The notes under the pieces: generated by a model
Seen by the model: only the letters and a program-made list of their open reading frames with translations
The model's database searches: none
Told to the model about the DNA's origin: nothing
DNA from: Leptospira kmetyi serovar Malaysia str. Bejo-Iso9
GTDB lineage: Bacteria; Spirochaetota; Leptospiria; Leptospirales; Leptospiraceae
DNA: 64,000 nt
NCBI RefSeq assembly: GCF_000243735.2
Contig: NZ_AHMP02000003.1
Location: 2,998,001 to 3,062,000, forward strand
Direction of reading: 5' to 3'
Made by a program: the position numbers and the translations under genes
Part shown: positions 1 to 15,592 of the stretch, in pieces
How the letters are laid out: each line of letters begins with the position of its first letter
Numbering within the stretch: position 1 is the first letter of the stretch

Positions 1-639
1 GATTTCAACGTCGTCTCCGATTCTTACCGTTCCCACGTGAGGAATTTTATGATGAATTCCGTTGACGGTAACGAATTTATATCCGTCTCCTCCGATGGAA
101 CAGTTACCGGAACAGATGAATCTTTTTCCGATGATCACTCCGTGTTGAATGGAAGAATTCGGTCCGATATGAGAATCTTCTCCGATCGTTACATCTCTAG
201 AAATCTTTACTCCGTCTTCGAGATATGTGTTCGCGCCGATCACGGAATTTTCACCGATGACAACGTATTCTCCCACGGTAACTCCCGCTCCCAACTTAGC
301 GCTCGGATGAATTATCGCGGTGGATGAAATTTTTCCGGACGGGACATAAGGAGGATATACGGAATTTAAAATTTCGACGAGGCTTAGCTCGGGATTTGAA
401 ACAACGAGACAAGGAAGCGTTATTTCTTTTGCAAAGTCTTCAGTGGTTAAGATTGCGCTCGAAAGAGTGTTCTTAACTTCGGATAACATTTTCTTTGTGG
501 AAAGAAAGCTGATGGAATTCTTCGCTCCCGGAGTAATCGGGGTTACCTTTTCAATCAAGATCGTATCAGGAGCCGCTGAATTCGTAATCTTGGATCCGCT
601 TACTTTTTGAGCGAGATCGGATAGTTTAATATGGGGCAT
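1..639 (-). CDS. lpxD: UDP-3-O-acylglucosamine N-acyltransferase LpxD, 5' part
   Basis: Lipid A biosynthesis, third step: transfers an acyl chain from acyl-ACP to the amino group of UDP-3-O-acylglucosamine (or the diamino analogue used by leptospires) in the cytoplasm. The first 213 codons are present; the 3' end lies beyond the window. The start [13 protein letters not shown] (ATG at 637-639) opens the uridine-binding N-terminal domain. From about residue 105 the protein turns into hexapeptide repeats ([33 protein letters not shown]) that build the left-handed parallel beta-helix. The loop containing [20 protein letters not shown] matches the LpxD catalytic-histidine region. It is divergent from petH across a 200-base spacer. 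Identity is well supported; the exact acyl specificity cannot be read. Confidence 0.93.
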   Translation of the reverse strand, partial: MPHIKLSDLAQKVSGSKITNSAAPDTILIEKVTPITPGAKNSISFLSTKKMLSEVKNTLSSAILTTEDFAKEITLPCLVVSNPELSLVEILNSVYPPYVPSGKISSTAIIHPSAKLGAGVTVGEYVVIGENSVIGANTYLEDGVKISRDVTIGEDSHIGPNSSIQHGVIIGKRFICSGNCSIGGDGYKFVTVNGIHHKIPHVGTVRIGDDVEI

Positions 640-841
640 GTTTCCCTCGTTTTAATTGGTTGATACACGGAGAAACGAACGACTTAAAGCGTCACTCAAA
701 AAAACGGCAGAGGTTTCGGTGATTCATTTCGAATTATAAGAATTAAGACTTCAGTAGAAATAGGATCGAAATATCCCGTTTGACGAAATGGTCTCCCTTA
801 AAACTATGTAGGAAATTTGGAAAATTCTTCATTTTTAGGAA

Positions 842-1786
842 TTGTACGCGCTCATGAAACCGATTAGAGAACCTCAGATCAACATATTCAAAAAATCAGC
901 TCCATACAAAGCTAAAGTAATCAGCAATGTTCTATTGACTCCCGAAGCGGGAACCGGTAAAAGACCGAAAAAAGAAGGTGAGGCTCTCGTTCATAGAATC
1001 ACTCTTGCGATCGATCATTCCGCTTATCCTTACGTGATCGGACAAAGTGGCGGAGTAATTCCTCCCGGAGAAGATCCTGAAAAAAAAGCCAAAGGTTTGG
1101 CGGACGCAGGTTACACAGTAAGACTTTATTCCATCGCATCCCCGAGTTATTCTTTCGGGATGAAAGAGGACAATATCGAATTCATCATCAAAAGAGATAA
1201 CGTATATGATGAGAATGGAAACCTTCAGTTCAAAGGCGTTTGTTCGAACTATATGTGCGATCTGAAAGTCGGAGACGAAGTTGTGATGACCGGACCTTCC
1301 GGAAAAAAATTCCTTCTTCCAGTAGCGGACTTCGTCGGAGACATCATGTTCCTCGCAACCGGAACCGGGATCGCTCCATTTATCGGTATGAGCGAAGAAC
1401 TCTTAGAACACAAACTCATCAACTTTACAGGAAACATCACTCTCGTTTACGGAGCGCCTTACTCCGACGAACTTGTGATGATGGATTATCTCAGAGGTTT
1501 GGAATCCAAGCATAAGAATTTTAAACTCGTTACCGCGATCTCCAGAGAAGAAAAAAATTCTTTCGACGGAGGAAGAATGTATATCTCTCACCGAGTGAAA
1601 GAACAAGCGGACGCAGTGAAAAAGATTCTGAACGGCGGCGGACGTTTTTACATCTGCGGCGGTCCGAAAGGAATGGAAAAAGGTGTGATCGAAGAAATCC
1701 AAAAAATCGCGGGCGACACCGGAACCTACGAAGATTTCAAACATCACCTCGAAGGAGCGCATCAGCTGTTCGTAGAAACATACTGA
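842..1786 (+). CDS. petH: Ferredoxin-NADP+ reductase, plant type
   Basis: Flavoenzyme moving electrons between NADPH and ferredoxin. FAD-binding RLYSIAS is at residues 94-100, a Cys pair region (VCSNYMC) follows near 133-139, the NADP(H) site GTGIAPF is at 174-180, and the protein ends in an aromatic Tyr (FVETY) that stacks on the flavin in plastid-type enzymes. The 314-residue length from the TTG start at 842 equals the length I recall for the L. interrogans enzyme; an internal ATG at 854 would remove four residues. An AGGA lies just before the TTG, so the start is not fully decided. The gene stands alone and ends in a strong hairpin terminator. Such plastid-type FNRs are rare among bacteria and are known from Leptospira. 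Confidence 0.93.
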   Translation: MYALMKPIREPQINIFKKSAPYKAKVISNVLLTPEAGTGKRPKKEGEALVHRITLAIDHSAYPYVIGQSGGVIPPGEDPEKKAKGLADAGYTVRLYSIASPSYSFGMKEDNIEFIIKRDNVYDENGNLQFKGVCSNYMCDLKVGDEVVMTGPSGKKFLLPVADFVGDIMFLATGTGIAPFIGMSEELLEHKLINFTGNITLVYGAPYSDELVMMDYLRGLESKHKNFKLVTAISREEKNSFDGGRMYISHRVKEQADAVKKILNGGGRFYICGGPKGMEKGVIEEIQKIAGDTGTYEDFKHHLEGAHQLFVETY

Positions 1787-1810
1787 TCGTTTTCGATTTT
1801 TTTCAAAACG

Positions 1811-1849
1811 AAAGCCGAAGGAAATCCGATTTCTTTCGGCTTTTTTATT
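1811..1849 (+). terminator. Rho-independent terminator after petH
   Basis: A 15-base stem (1811-1825 with 1829-1843, one G-T wobble), a three-base CCG loop and a run of six T followed by ATTTT. It lies 25 bases after the petH stop and is the cleanest intrinsic terminator in the window. Confidence 0.92.
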
Positions 1850-1943
1850 TTAGAATTCACGCAAATATAATGAAAAACGAATCGATGAAATTCATAAGCG
1901 TTGTTTATACTGGTAGAATAAAACTGATCGGGAGATTTTAGGA

Positions 1944-2159
1944 ATGGGATTTATCCGCGACGTAGACAAGGGCCGAGGCGAGGTGATTCGAGTGGAAGTA
2001 TCCGAGTACAAGGGAACGAAGTATCTGAATCTTCGAGTTTGGTACACGGATAAGGACGGCGAAAAAAAACCGACTCAAAAAGGAATCGCGATTCCACCCG
2101 AACTTTACGATCAAATCAAAGAAGCGGTCATCGACGCCGAAAGCGAAGTCAAAGAATAA
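1944..2159 (+). CDS. PC4-like ssDNA-binding transcriptional coactivator p15 family protein
   Basis: A 71-residue protein whose central stretch ([37 protein letters not shown]) matches the C-terminal ssDNA-binding domain of eukaryotic PC4 and its bacterial relatives, which dimerise through a curved beta-sheet and a C-terminal helix. A GGGAG ribosome-binding site lies nine bases upstream of the ATG. It is transcribed towards the vWA-STAS gene, with only 25 bases between the two stop codons. The role in leptospires is not known to me; binding to single-stranded DNA or RNA in transcription, replication or repair is an inference from the fold. Confidence 0.8.
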   Translation: MGFIRDVDKGRGEVIRVEVSEYKGTKYLNLRVWYTDKDGEKKPTQKGIAIPPELYDQIKEAVIDAESEVKE

Positions 2160-2184
2160 TTCTCCCCTCTTTCAGCGACGTGAT

Positions 2185-3804
2185 TCAGATGCTTCTTTCT
2201 TGGATTACGTCGTTGATGATCACGCGAGCCGCTTCTTCGGTTTCGGCGACTCGGATATGACTTTCCAATCTTGTGATGGAAAAAACTTTCTTCACAGAAT
2301 CTCTCAAATCAGCGACCACCAATTCTCCGCCTCTTCTTTTCAACCAACCCGAAATTTGAATCAAGGTTCCGATCGCCGACGAATCGATGTAAGACGAAGC
2401 CTTTAGATTGATGATGATAAAACGAAAACCTTCGCGCATCTTTTCCTGAATATTTCCTTTCAACTCGGGGCATTTATACAAGTCGATATCGCCCGTGGAT
2501 TTATACGCGAAGATTTGGTCGTGGTATTCTATGTCCTCCGAAATCGGATCGATATTTCTGTATTGAATATCGGAAGCGCCGGCCATCAGATGTTTTCCGG
2601 CAGTTTTAGAATTCTCCTTAATTTTGGATTCAAGAGCCTCCAAACGGGATTTTAAGGAACTCATAACCTCGGGCGCGAGATCGATTTGATGATCGACTTC
2701 TTTGATCAACGCGCTCAGAATTTTGGAAGCGTCGTCCAAAGATCCTTCCTTGATTAAGGAACTCGCCTTCTTCAACGTTTTACCGGAACGCGCAACGATC
2801 GTTTCCACGATTACGTCCGCGTCTTCTTTTACGGAATCCGATTTCCAATCCGGTTTCAGATCGAATTGAACGTTTTCCAATTTCATTTTGTCCGAAAGAT
2901 TGTAAAAGGAACCTTCAATCCGAATACCGGAATCCTTGTTCGAATCCTGTATTACATTTTCAGGATGTGTTCTCACTCTTATAACGATGTTTCGGATATC
3001 GTCCGCTCTCATGTCTCCGCACTGAAGAACCACCGCGCGGATTCTACTCGGTTGTTCGGGATCCATTTCGGTATAAAAAGGAATGTCGCTTATCAATTCT
3101 AAGAATTCGACGTCCTTTCCGAACGTGACTTTAGTTTCGATCGATTGAGCGTATAAGGAGCCGATGTCTCCAAATTCACGAAAGAATATATCGCCCGTTC
3201 CTTCCGGGTTTTCTATGTAATAAAAATTTCCGCCGCCCGCGTCCGCGATGTCCTTCAAAAGAATTTCGTTAAAGTCGTCGCCGAAACCGATGACCGTAGT
3301 CGATATTCCTTTTTTGTAATGATCGGACGCGATCTGAATCAGATCGACCGGGTCTGTAATTCCTTGCGTAGGATTTCCATCCGTCAAAAGAATCGCCCTT
3401 TTATATACGGAAGGATCGGAAAACAATTCCAAACCTCGAAGCGTATGCAACCAACCACCCGAAAGATTTGTGGATGTTCCCGGAAGAATCGTATGAATCC
3501 GATTGACGATGGAAGTTTTTTCCACGAGTTGAACGATCGGTTGAATCACATGAATGTCTTCCGCGTAAGCGACGACGGAAAGAAAATCTCTTCGAGTCAA
3601 CCAGTTCACTAAGGAAGAAGCCGATTGAATCACGGCTTCCAACTTTTCTCCTTTCATCGACCAACTTCTATCGATTGCCAAACCTAAAACGATCGGTCTA
3701 CGATCGGGATTCGTTGCGCCCGTGGGAGAATTAAGACGGATCAATACGGAATTATTTCTGTTTTCCGAGACTTCGTTATGTAAAAACTTCGCGGAGAGAA
3801 TCAT
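2185..3804 (-). CDS. vWA domain protein with C-terminal STAS (anti-anti-sigma) domain
   Basis: A predicted 539-residue cytosolic protein; no signal peptide is seen from this start. Residues 38-230 form a von Willebrand A domain with the metal-ion-dependent adhesion motif D45-R-S-W-S and a later LTDGNP strand. A middle region of about 200 residues resembles the beta-sandwich and helical parts that follow vWA domains. The last 85 residues form a STAS domain, with FIIINLKASSYIDSSAIGTL carrying the DSS serine that partner-switch kinases phosphorylate in SpoIIAA-type proteins. The open frame extends to 4038, but 3804 leaves 112 bases to the divergent tadA-like gene, room for two promoters; 3918 is a weaker option. 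Function: probably a scaffold or regulator in a partner-switching pathway, by inference. Confidence 0.78.
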   Translation of the reverse strand: MILSAKFLHNEVSENRNNSVLIRLNSPTGATNPDRRPIVLGLAIDRSWSMKGEKLEAVIQSASSLVNWLTRRDFLSVVAYAEDIHVIQPIVQLVEKTSIVNRIHTILPGTSTNLSGGWLHTLRGLELFSDPSVYKRAILLTDGNPTQGITDPVDLIQIASDHYKKGISTTVIGFGDDFNEILLKDIADAGGGNFYYIENPEGTGDIFFREFGDIGSLYAQSIETKVTFGKDVEFLELISDIPFYTEMDPEQPSRIRAVVLQCGDMRADDIRNIVIRVRTHPENVIQDSNKDSGIRIEGSFYNLSDKMKLENVQFDLKPDWKSDSVKEDADVIVETIVARSGKTLKKASSLIKEGSLDDASKILSALIKEVDHQIDLAPEVMSSLKSRLEALESKIKENSKTAGKHLMAGASDIQYRNIDPISEDIEYHDQIFAYKSTGDIDLYKCPELKGNIQEKMREGFRFIIINLKASSYIDSSAIGTLIQISGWLKRRGGELVVADLRDSVKKVFSITRLESHIRVAETEEAARVIINDVIQERSI

Positions 3805-3916
3805 TCCGTTGAAAAAACCATTTACCGAGGGTCCGATCAAGAAGAATTTGTAGAGTACGTCGACGCGATCATCTCTAAATGATAAGAATCCACCTCGAAA
3901 AAAAAGAATTCTCTCC

Positions 3917-4411
<495 letters not shown>

Positions 4412-4446
4412 CGTACAGCCTCTCGACAGAATTCCTGAAAGCTACA

Positions 4447-4538
<92 letters not shown>

Positions 4539-4539
4539 T

Positions 4540-6017
<1,478 letters not shown>

Positions 6018-6021
6018 CGTT

Positions 6022-6361
6022 ATGTTTGATAAGATAAAAAACTTTTCCGAACTTCTTTCCAACATGGGAGCCTTCCGTGAAAAAATGGAAGATGTCAAAA
6101 AGCGCATCGCCGCCATTCGTGTGATGGGCGACGCGGGAGCGGGAATGGTTACCGTCACCGCAACCGGAGAAGGACAAATCACGAACGTATTCATCAACAA
6201 ACAACTCTTCGACGCGGACGATCATAAAATGCTCGAAGACCTCGTGCTGGCCGCAACCAACGACGCGCTCAAAAAAGCGAGAGAAGCGACCGCTTATGAA
6301 TTTCAATCCGCTTCCGGCGGTTTGGATCTTTCCGAAATTTCCAAAATGTTCGGCGGCAATC

Positions 6362-6369
<8 letters not shown>
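6022..6369 (+). CDS. ybaB: YbaB/EbfC family nucleoid-associated protein
   Basis: A 115-residue small dimeric DNA-binding protein of the YbaB/EbfC family, conserved between dnaX and recR in many bacteria, as here. The family core is visible: [20 protein letters not shown] and [19 protein letters not shown]. The open frame extends upstream to 5878 but within dnaX; the ATG at 6022 lies four bases after the dnaX stop and gives the family's usual length. It overlaps the recR start. In Borrelia the homologue EbfC binds DNA and affects gene expression; the same is likely here by homology. Confidence 0.92.
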
Positions 6370-6955
<586 letters not shown>

Positions 6956-6963
6956 ATCGATTT

Positions 6964-8538
6964 TTAAAACCTATGTTCCGCGGTTACGAAAAATTCCCTG
7001 AGAATTTTTCCCTGCGTGGTATCTAGATACGCTTTCAACCCGTCGCCTGCTACGAAGTAACCGGATCTCATCAAGATCTGCATATCTCGAAACGCGTTCC
7101 ATCGTAAATTGATGTTGATCTCGTGTCCGAAAAAGGCGCTCGTTTTATAACCGTTCTCGAAATTGAAGTAACGATTGTTTTCGATGTAAGGAGATTTCGT
7201 TCCATACAATCGATAATAACCCAACGTTAAGAGTAGGGGACCGTAAACGACAAAGTCTCCGTTGATTCCGTATTCGTATAAACCGCTCGAATCCTTTCCC
7301 GAAAAAAGCGCGTAACCCCCGGTAAAGTCGTTCGCGATGTTCGATATGGAATATCCCGGCATCAAGGTTTTATAACCGCCGCCTCTCAAGTTCGCTTTAG
7401 TTCCATCTTTATCAAATCCGGCTCGTCCCGTACTTCCCACTCCGACTAAGTTGAACGTTAAATTCTCGCTATAACGATACGAAAACTGAAGGTCCGCCAT
7501 TCCGCCCGATATATTGTGTTTGCTGAATCGATTATACAGAACGTTTCCCGCGGCGTCCCGATACGGAGCGAGGGAATGAACGGTTCCATGATTATAAATC
7601 CCGTGAACCACAAAACCGAAGTTCGAAAGATTGATCTCGTTCATAAACCCGTGCCAAAACAACTGACCCACTTCGCTGTCCAACGCGATTACGTTTCCTT
7701 TCGCGTTCGTCGTTTTGTCGATCGATGCGATCGTATCATCCAAAAAATAAGAATAGAGTTCGTGTTTGACGTTGTTGAAGAAACTAGTTTTGATTTCGTA
7801 AAAGTAAATGTTCGTCCCTATGTAATTCTTATCCGCGTATGTATTCTTATCCAAGTCGAGCTGGGCGTTTTGTCTTGCGACGAACCAACCAGCTTCAATA
7901 GTAGTATTCCACAAACGAAAATCTTTATTGAGAGTAACTCCGGTACCCGGAGTAAAAACGACTCTTCCTCTCGCGGATGAAAAAAGTTGCTGACCGACTC
8001 TTAAACTGAAAGCGTCTTCGGGAAGTTTAAAGTTCAAATACAAAAACGTGGTTTGAATGTTCACGGGAGAAGTGAACCCGGCCTCACCGCCTTGTCCCGG
8101 ACCGGTCGTGGAGTTTTGACCGAATCCTTTTCCGCCAAAGGTGATATCCCCGACTTGAACGCCCCAAAGCGCTTCGAAATATTTCGAAGTGTTGAAGTTC
8201 ATGTTGACCGTCATCCTCGTATCGAAATACGAAATATCTTCTTTCTGAGGAGATAAGGTAGTGGGATTTCCTTTTAACCTTTCGGCGATTTCATTGTCGG
8301 CAACGGCTTGGTTCTGTTGTTGTTGATCCGCTTTGAAAGCGTTCTTATCGTAAGGAGTTGCGGCGGTTTGACGGGAAGTATAAATATCTCTTCCGAGATT
8401 GAATCCCCGCACCCTGTAATTTCCTTGAAAGTCGAGTTTCGTTTTTTCTTCGATCTCTTGGGAAAAAAGTAAGGAAGGAAAAAGAATCAACGCAAGGTAA
8501 TATAAGCGATAAGCCTTTTTTAAAAGGTCAATGGACAC
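6964..8538 (-). CDS. Outer-membrane beta-barrel protein, alginate-export-like
   Basis: A 524-residue exported protein: N-terminal hydrophobic segment ending LLFSQ, then many alternating aromatic/polar strands and a C-terminal phenylalanine (FFVTAEHRF) typical of barrels inserted by BamA. The strand pattern and RVGQQLFSSARGRVVFTPG resemble the alginate-export porin family. It begins with GTG three bases after the stop of the solute-binding protein gene, so both are on one transcript. The N-terminal periplasmic stretch is rich in Gln (QQQQNQ). Substrate is unknown; the link with a periplasmic binding protein suggests uptake of a small solute, by inference. Confidence 0.72.
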   Translation of the reverse strand: MSIDLLKKAYRLYYLALILFPSLLFSQEIEEKTKLDFQGNYRVRGFNLGRDIYTSRQTAATPYDKNAFKADQQQQNQAVADNEIAERLKGNPTTLSPQKEDISYFDTRMTVNMNFNTSKYFEALWGVQVGDITFGGKGFGQNSTTGPGQGGEAGFTSPVNIQTTFLYLNFKLPEDAFSLRVGQQLFSSARGRVVFTPGTGVTLNKDFRLWNTTIEAGWFVARQNAQLDLDKNTYADKNYIGTNIYFYEIKTSFFNNVKHELYSYFLDDTIASIDKTTNAKGNVIALDSEVGQLFWHGFMNEINLSNFGFVVHGIYNHGTVHSLAPYRDAAGNVLYNRFSKHNISGGMADLQFSYRYSENLTFNLVGVGSTGRAGFDKDGTKANLRGGGYKTLMPGYSISNIANDFTGGYALFSGKDSSGLYEYGINGDFVVYGPLLLTLGYYRLYGTKSPYIENNRYFNFENGYKTSAFFGHEININLRWNAFRDMQILMRSGYFVAGDGLKAYLDTTQGKILREFFVTAEHRF

Positions 8539-8541
8539 GGA

Positions 8542-9390
8542 TCATTTTACCCAGTTGTTCTGATTAAAATATCGGCTTCTCAACTCGTCCAAAACACCGG
8601 TTCGTTTCAATTCCTTGATAAAGAAGTTCAAATTATCCGCAAAAATCAGATCGTTTTGAGGAAGCGCCGCGCTGATATTCTCCTCTTGAACCGTACCTAA
8701 AAGAGGAAGATAATTAGCGCGCAACGAAGGATTTTTTTGGAGCAGGGTAAGAATAAAAAAACTGTCCGCAACGAAACAAGTCACGTTGTTGCTAATAAGA
8801 TTGTCGATCGCGATCGAATCCGAAAGATAACTGTAGATCGGAAGTTTGGCGTATTTTTTCTGAAGATAAATATGATTCGTCGTGTTCGATCTCACGGAAA
8901 AGCTCACCAAACCGCTCAGAGTCGAAAGATCGGAAAGACTCATAAATCTTCGTGAAGTAACGATGTTCCCTTCCGGTTCGGGAGGAAGAATTTTTTTACT
9001 CACAAGACCAGCCGGAGTCGTTACGAGATACGGATCGGAAAAGGTGACTTGTTTTCCGCGGTTCAAGTCCGTAGACATTCCGGCTAACGCGAGATCGATT
9101 TTACCCGCGCGAATGTCTTCCGAAAATTGCCGGAACGTTTTGAGAGGAACGAGTTTCAGAGAAACACCCAAGTAATCCGCGTAAAGTTTCGCGAGTTCCG
9201 CGTCGATCCCCGGATAACCGTCCTTCGGATTCTCAATGTAAAAAGGTTCATATTGTTTATTGACCCCGACTACGAGTTCTTTTTTGGAAAGAATTTTTTC
9301 CAAACGAGAACCCGCATATTCGGATTGAGAAAACAAAGCGAACGGAAAAACGAGAATCAAAAGAGGACAAAGGATTCTTTTCTCGAACAT
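8542..9390 (-). CDS. Periplasmic solute-binding protein, family 3 (amino-acid type)
   Basis: A 282-residue protein with signal peptide ([22 protein letters not shown]) and the bilobal family-3 fold: [31 protein letters not shown], then [24 protein letters not shown], which is the conserved hinge and ligand pocket. Relatives bind polar amino acids for ABC importers or act as sensor domains. No ABC permease or ATPase gene is near; the only partner is the downstream outer-membrane barrel. It therefore either borrows a distant permease or works in another way. Confidence 0.8.
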   Translation of the reverse strand: MFEKRILCPLLILVFPFALFSQSEYAGSRLEKILSKKELVVGVNKQYEPFYIENPKDGYPGIDAELAKLYADYLGVSLKLVPLKTFRQFSEDIRAGKIDLALAGMSTDLNRGKQVTFSDPYLVTTPAGLVSKKILPPEPEGNIVTSRRFMSLSDLSTLSGLVSFSVRSNTTNHIYLQKKYAKLPIYSYLSDSIAIDNLISNNVTCFVADSFFILTLLQKNPSLRANYLPLLGTVQEENISAALPQNDLIFADNLNFFIKELKRTGVLDELRSRYFNQNNWVK

Positions 9391-9452
9391 GAAACAAAAG
9401 ATGAATCGATCCTCGTTTTTTTCCAGAGCATTTTAAAGCGAAAACGTAAAAT

Positions 9453-10724
9453 CTAAGGGCTGAGAATCTGAAACTCGGTTCTTCGATTCCTATAATCCGT
9501 ATCCGGATTTTTTTGAGGAACGATCGGTTCCGAACTTCCTTTGCCGTCGGTCACGATTCTCCTCGAATCGATTCCTTTTTTGATCAGATATTCTTTCACG
9601 GAATTCGCGCGATTGCGGCTGAGAATTAAGTTTTCCTGAGTATCTCCGTTCAAATCCGTATGACCGATGATTTTGATTCGTACGTTTTGATTTTCTTTCA
9701 GGTAAGAATGAAGATTCTCCAAAATCGGAAAAGAATTCTCGAGGATCTCATACGAACCCAACGCAAAATGAATGCTGTCCAATGAAATCGATTTTCCTTT
9801 TTCCAATTCCTGAAACGGATTTACGACGTTGGAATAAATATCGTAATCCCTTCCGGTTCTTCTACAAAAGTAAAACGTTCTTCCGTCACCCGCTTCTAGA
9901 TAAAAGGCTTCGTCTCCGGCGGTGTTGATATCGGGTCCTAAGTTGATCGGTTCCGAAAAATTTCCATTCTCGAGCATGGTCGATTTATACAAATCGTAAC
10001 CGCCGAAACCGCCCGGGCGATTGGATGAAAAATAAATCGTCCTTCCGTCTTTCCCGATCGTCGCTGCGATCTCCGAATAATCGGTGTTAATCGGCTCAGG
10101 TAAACTCGTAGCCTTTTCCCAGGTTTTGTTTTTGTAATTCGAAACGAAAATATCCGCTTCTGCGACTTGTCCGAAAGGATAACGCGTAAAATAAAGACGG
10201 TTGTTAAACAGAAACGGATTCTCTTCGATTTCTTGCGTGTTGACCGTTTTCGGAAGTACGACGGGCTCCGCCCAGGAAGAATTCACTTTTTTAGAAAAGT
10301 ATAAATCTCTCGAAACTCCGATCTTACCGTTCGCTAATTGGAATTCGATGGCGCCGTCGCGATTGGATGAAAAAAGAATTCCCTCTTCCTTGTTTAGGAT
10401 AAAAGGACTTTGGTCGTCGAAATTGGAATTCAAGATTTCGATTTCCGAACCTCGAGTCCATTCTTCGCCGACGCGAGTCGATTTATATAGATCGGTGTAA
10501 TTCGAATTCTCCCTTTTCGAATAAAAATAAAGAATATTTCCGTCGTCCGTAAGACTGATTCCGAATTCGTTGAGATTCGTATTGATCGAACCTCTTAGTT
10601 TTTCCGGTTTTGAAATTTTAGAATTTTGTGTTTTCCCCGAAGCCGACGAATCCTGCGGTGCGACCGAAAAAGGCAAAAGAAAAATTAAGAATATTGAATA
10701 TACAAAACGGAAAAAAGAACGCAT
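9453..10724 (-). CDS. OmpA family protein with PD40-type beta-propeller repeats
   Basis: A 423-residue exported protein. A signal peptide ([19 protein letters not shown]) is followed by four or five WD40-like/PD40 blades ([58 protein letters not shown]), then an OmpA C-terminal domain from about residue 310 with the peptidoglycan-binding [12 protein letters not shown] and [21 protein letters not shown] ribosome-binding site precedes the ATG. It should sit in the periplasm or outer membrane and anchor to the cell wall. No signature lets me assign a more exact role. Confidence 0.87.
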   Translation of the reverse strand: MRSFFRFVYSIFLIFLLPFSVAPQDSSASGKTQNSKISKPEKLRGSINTNLNEFGISLTDDGNILYFYSKRENSNYTDLYKSTRVGEEWTRGSEIEILNSNFDDQSPFILNKEEGILFSSNRDGAIEFQLANGKIGVSRDLYFSKKVNSSWAEPVVLPKTVNTQEIEENPFLFNNRLYFTRYPFGQVAEADIFVSNYKNKTWEKATSLPEPINTDYSEIAATIGKDGRTIYFSSNRPGGFGGYDLYKSTMLENGNFSEPINLGPDINTAGDEAFYLEAGDGRTFYFCRRTGRDYDIYSNVVNPFQELEKGKSISLDSIHFALGSYEILENSFPILENLHSYLKENQNVRIKIIGHTDLNGDTQENLILSRNRANSVKEYLIKKGIDSRRIVTDGKGSSEPIVPQKNPDTDYRNRRTEFQILSP

Positions 10725-10826
10725 AAACCACTCCGAAGATTCCGAAAGAACCCCTAAGTTGATTATCCGTTCTTTTCCGAAAAACCTAAGCGCAAAAGTA
10801 TGGAAAACGGAAAATTAAATCCGTTT

Positions 10827-12072
10827 TTAAAGATATTGTTTCAGAGCTTCCGGAATACGAACCGTTCCGTCCGCGTTTTGAAAATTCTCGAGAATCGCGG
10901 CGTAAGTTCTTCCGAGCGCAAGACCCGAACCGTTGATCGTGTGGACGAGCTGATTCTTTCCGTCCTTCGTCTTATAGCGGATCTTTCCTCTTCTCGCTTG
11001 GAAGTCGCGGAAATTCGATACGGAAGAAATTTCCATATAACGATTCAAACCCGGCATCCAAACCTCGATGTCGTAGGTTATGGAAGAATTCGCGGAAATA
11101 TCTCCGGTGCAAAGAATGATGACTCGATACGGGAGTTCCAATTTCTTGAGAATATTCTCCGCGTGAGAAAGCATCTTTTTGTGTTCTTCTTCGGATTCTT
11201 CCGGTCTGCAAAATTTTACGAGTTCCACCTTTTGAAACTGATGTACTCGAACCAATCCGCGCGTGTCCTTTCCATAAGACCCGGCTTCTCTTCTGAAACA
11301 AGAAGTGTGCGCCGTTACGGAAATCGGTAATTGATCTTCGGGAATGATTTCATCGCGGTATAAATTCGTAAGAGGAACTTCCGCCGTCGGAATCAGATTG
11401 AGTTCGTCTTTTTCGATTCTATAGAATTCGTCTTTGAACTTCGGATATTGTCCGGTCGCGGTCATCGATTCGTCGTTTACCATCGCAGGAACCCAAACTT
11501 CGGTATAACCGTGTTCCTGCGTATGAACGTTGAGCATAAAATTCATCAACGCTCTTTCCAACCTCGCGCCGTCTTTCCAATATGTGTACGATCTCGCGCC
11601 GGAAAGTTTTACGCCTTTTTCAAAGTTGATCCAATTCAACGCTTCTCCGATCTCGAAATGCGGTTTCGGAGCGAACGAAAAAGAAGGAATTTTTCCCACT
11701 TCGTATTGAACCACGTTGTCGTGTTCTGATTTTCCTTCCGGAACCTTCGGATCGAGAATATTAGGAAGTCCTAAATTGATATTCAGCAGAGCCGTTTCTT
11801 CCTGCTCCATCTTCGTTTCGATTTCTTTGATCTTCTCGCCGACAAGTTTGACGGAAGCGGAAATTTCTGTGATGTCCCCACCGGATTGTTTGATCTTTCC
11901 GACTTCTTTGCTGACTCTGTTTCTTTCTTCTCTTAAAACGTCGGCTTCCTTTTGAAACTCTCGTTTTCTTTGGATGATCGATTTCAGTTCGTCAATGATT
12001 CCGATTTCTTTGAAACCTCTGAGTTCTAAAACTTTTTTGAGGTCCTCGGTGTTTTCCGTGATATAACGAAGA

Positions 12073-12080
<8 letters not shown>
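10827..12080 (-). CDS. serS: Seryl-tRNA synthetase
   Basis: Class II synthetase charging tRNA-Ser, 417 residues. The N-terminal long coiled coil (residues 30-100) that grips the tRNA-Ser variable arm is present, followed by motif 2 ([25 protein letters not shown]) and motif 3 ([17 protein letters not shown]). The start overlaps the tatD stop by eight bases, so the two are translationally coupled. One of its substrates, tRNA-Ser(GGA), is also encoded in this window. Confidence 0.98.
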
Positions 12081-12948
<868 letters not shown>

Positions 12949-13001
12949 TCTTCAGACAGGTGAAAGCGTTCGGCTAAAAACCAAGTTTCGGGACATAAAC
13001 C

Positions 13002-14365
<1,364 letters not shown>

Positions 14366-14369
<4 letters not shown>

Positions 14370-14878
14370 AAGTACTCATACCACCTTATCAACCTCCTCG
14401 AAAAGAAACCGAAACCAAAAACGCTTCCAAGAGTAAGAAGAGTAGCGCTTCGTCCTTAAACGGAGGAAGTTCTCTCAACTCCGCCGAAGCCGTTGAAAAC
14501 GTATCTTCTTCCTTTCTCGACATTCTCGAAGAAATCGTTCCTTCCGGTTCCGAAACCACAAAAGATTTAAACGCTCTTTGGAGAGAACTTCCCGAAATCG
14601 AAAAGAGATTTTTGGATCTTCCTTCCATCGGAAATTTAGAAGCCTATCAAAAACATATTCAAGCCATCACAAAAGCGGTCATCGATCAGAATATGAGGGT
14701 GGAAACTCTCGCAAAAAGAATGAAAGGCGAAGCCAAAAAGATCTATCACGTCGTAAAGATTATCGACGAGAAAATTCAGATCTTAGCGGAACTCATTATG
14801 AACGAGGGAAACTCGGCCTTTAAACTTCTGAAGTCGTTAACGGATATCCGCGGTTTGCTCTTGGATATTCAAGAGTAG
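14366..14878 (+). CDS. YaaR-like (DUF327) protein
   Basis: A 170-residue protein with a disordered Lys/Ser-rich start (residues 10-40) and a helical C-terminal domain. The pattern LDILEEIVPSGSETTKDLNALWRELPEIEKRFLDLPSIGNLEAY (given here only as its outline: DILEEIVP, LWRELPEIEKRFL, YQKHIQAITK) and the final IDEKIQILAELIM resemble the YaaR/DUF327 family, found in Gram-positives and spirochaetes. Function is unknown. The TTG start overlaps the bactofilin TGA, which suggests a role together with bactofilin and the M23-like protein. Confidence 0.68.
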
Positions 14879-15592
14879 TTAAAAACCTAAATTTCCTTTC
14901 GGAAAAATAAGCCTGTAGCAGACCGGCACAAATCCAAACCGACGCCACGAAGGAGAAAAATTTTATTTTTATCAATCGTTCTGCAAATTCAAAATAGACG
15001 ATAAACAATATGGTAAAATAAGAACGAGAAACGACGCAGAAATCAATCCGGAATATCCTTCGTGGTCATCTATATCGATCAAACAGAGACGTGTAAGCAT
15101 AGAAAGAAAGTCAAAAGCAACATTTCGAATTTATAATCAAAGATCGTAGAAACGTTCTTATCTCTCAGCTTTCGAAAACCGGAATCGAAAGCAAGTAAAG
15201 ATATCGTTCCGAAAGGAGATAAGATAAAATCTAATCTCTACTGCATATACGTTTTTTTTCGAAGCAAGCCCTGATTCTATTTTTCCTTATGCTCCAAGAT
15301 CAAAAAATATTTCGACTTTTACCATAAACAAAATTGAAATGAATTTACAAAATATTTTGCATTCAAACTGCTAAAATTCTTAACTAAATAAATAGTAACT
15401 ATCGTTGCGTATACAAAATAGATGATAGTCATTCCTTACAAATAATTTTATATTCAAATTATATATTATATTCCTTTCAATTAATTCCTAATTTATTGTA
15501 TTTCATTCCTTGCAAGCAAGTTCACTCTTAATTGCCTGTTATTTATTCCGAGGGATGCTACCCTTCGAATTTAAAATGCATGAGGACACAAA
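14879..15592. other. AT-rich intergenic region, 714 bases
   Basis: No gene, RNA or clear terminator is supported. The second half (about 15290-15500) is clearly richer in A and T than the flanking genes, with blocks such as ATTATATATTATATTCC. It separates the bactofilin unit from an orphan lipoprotein and may belong to a laterally acquired or decayed segment. Confidence 0.5.
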
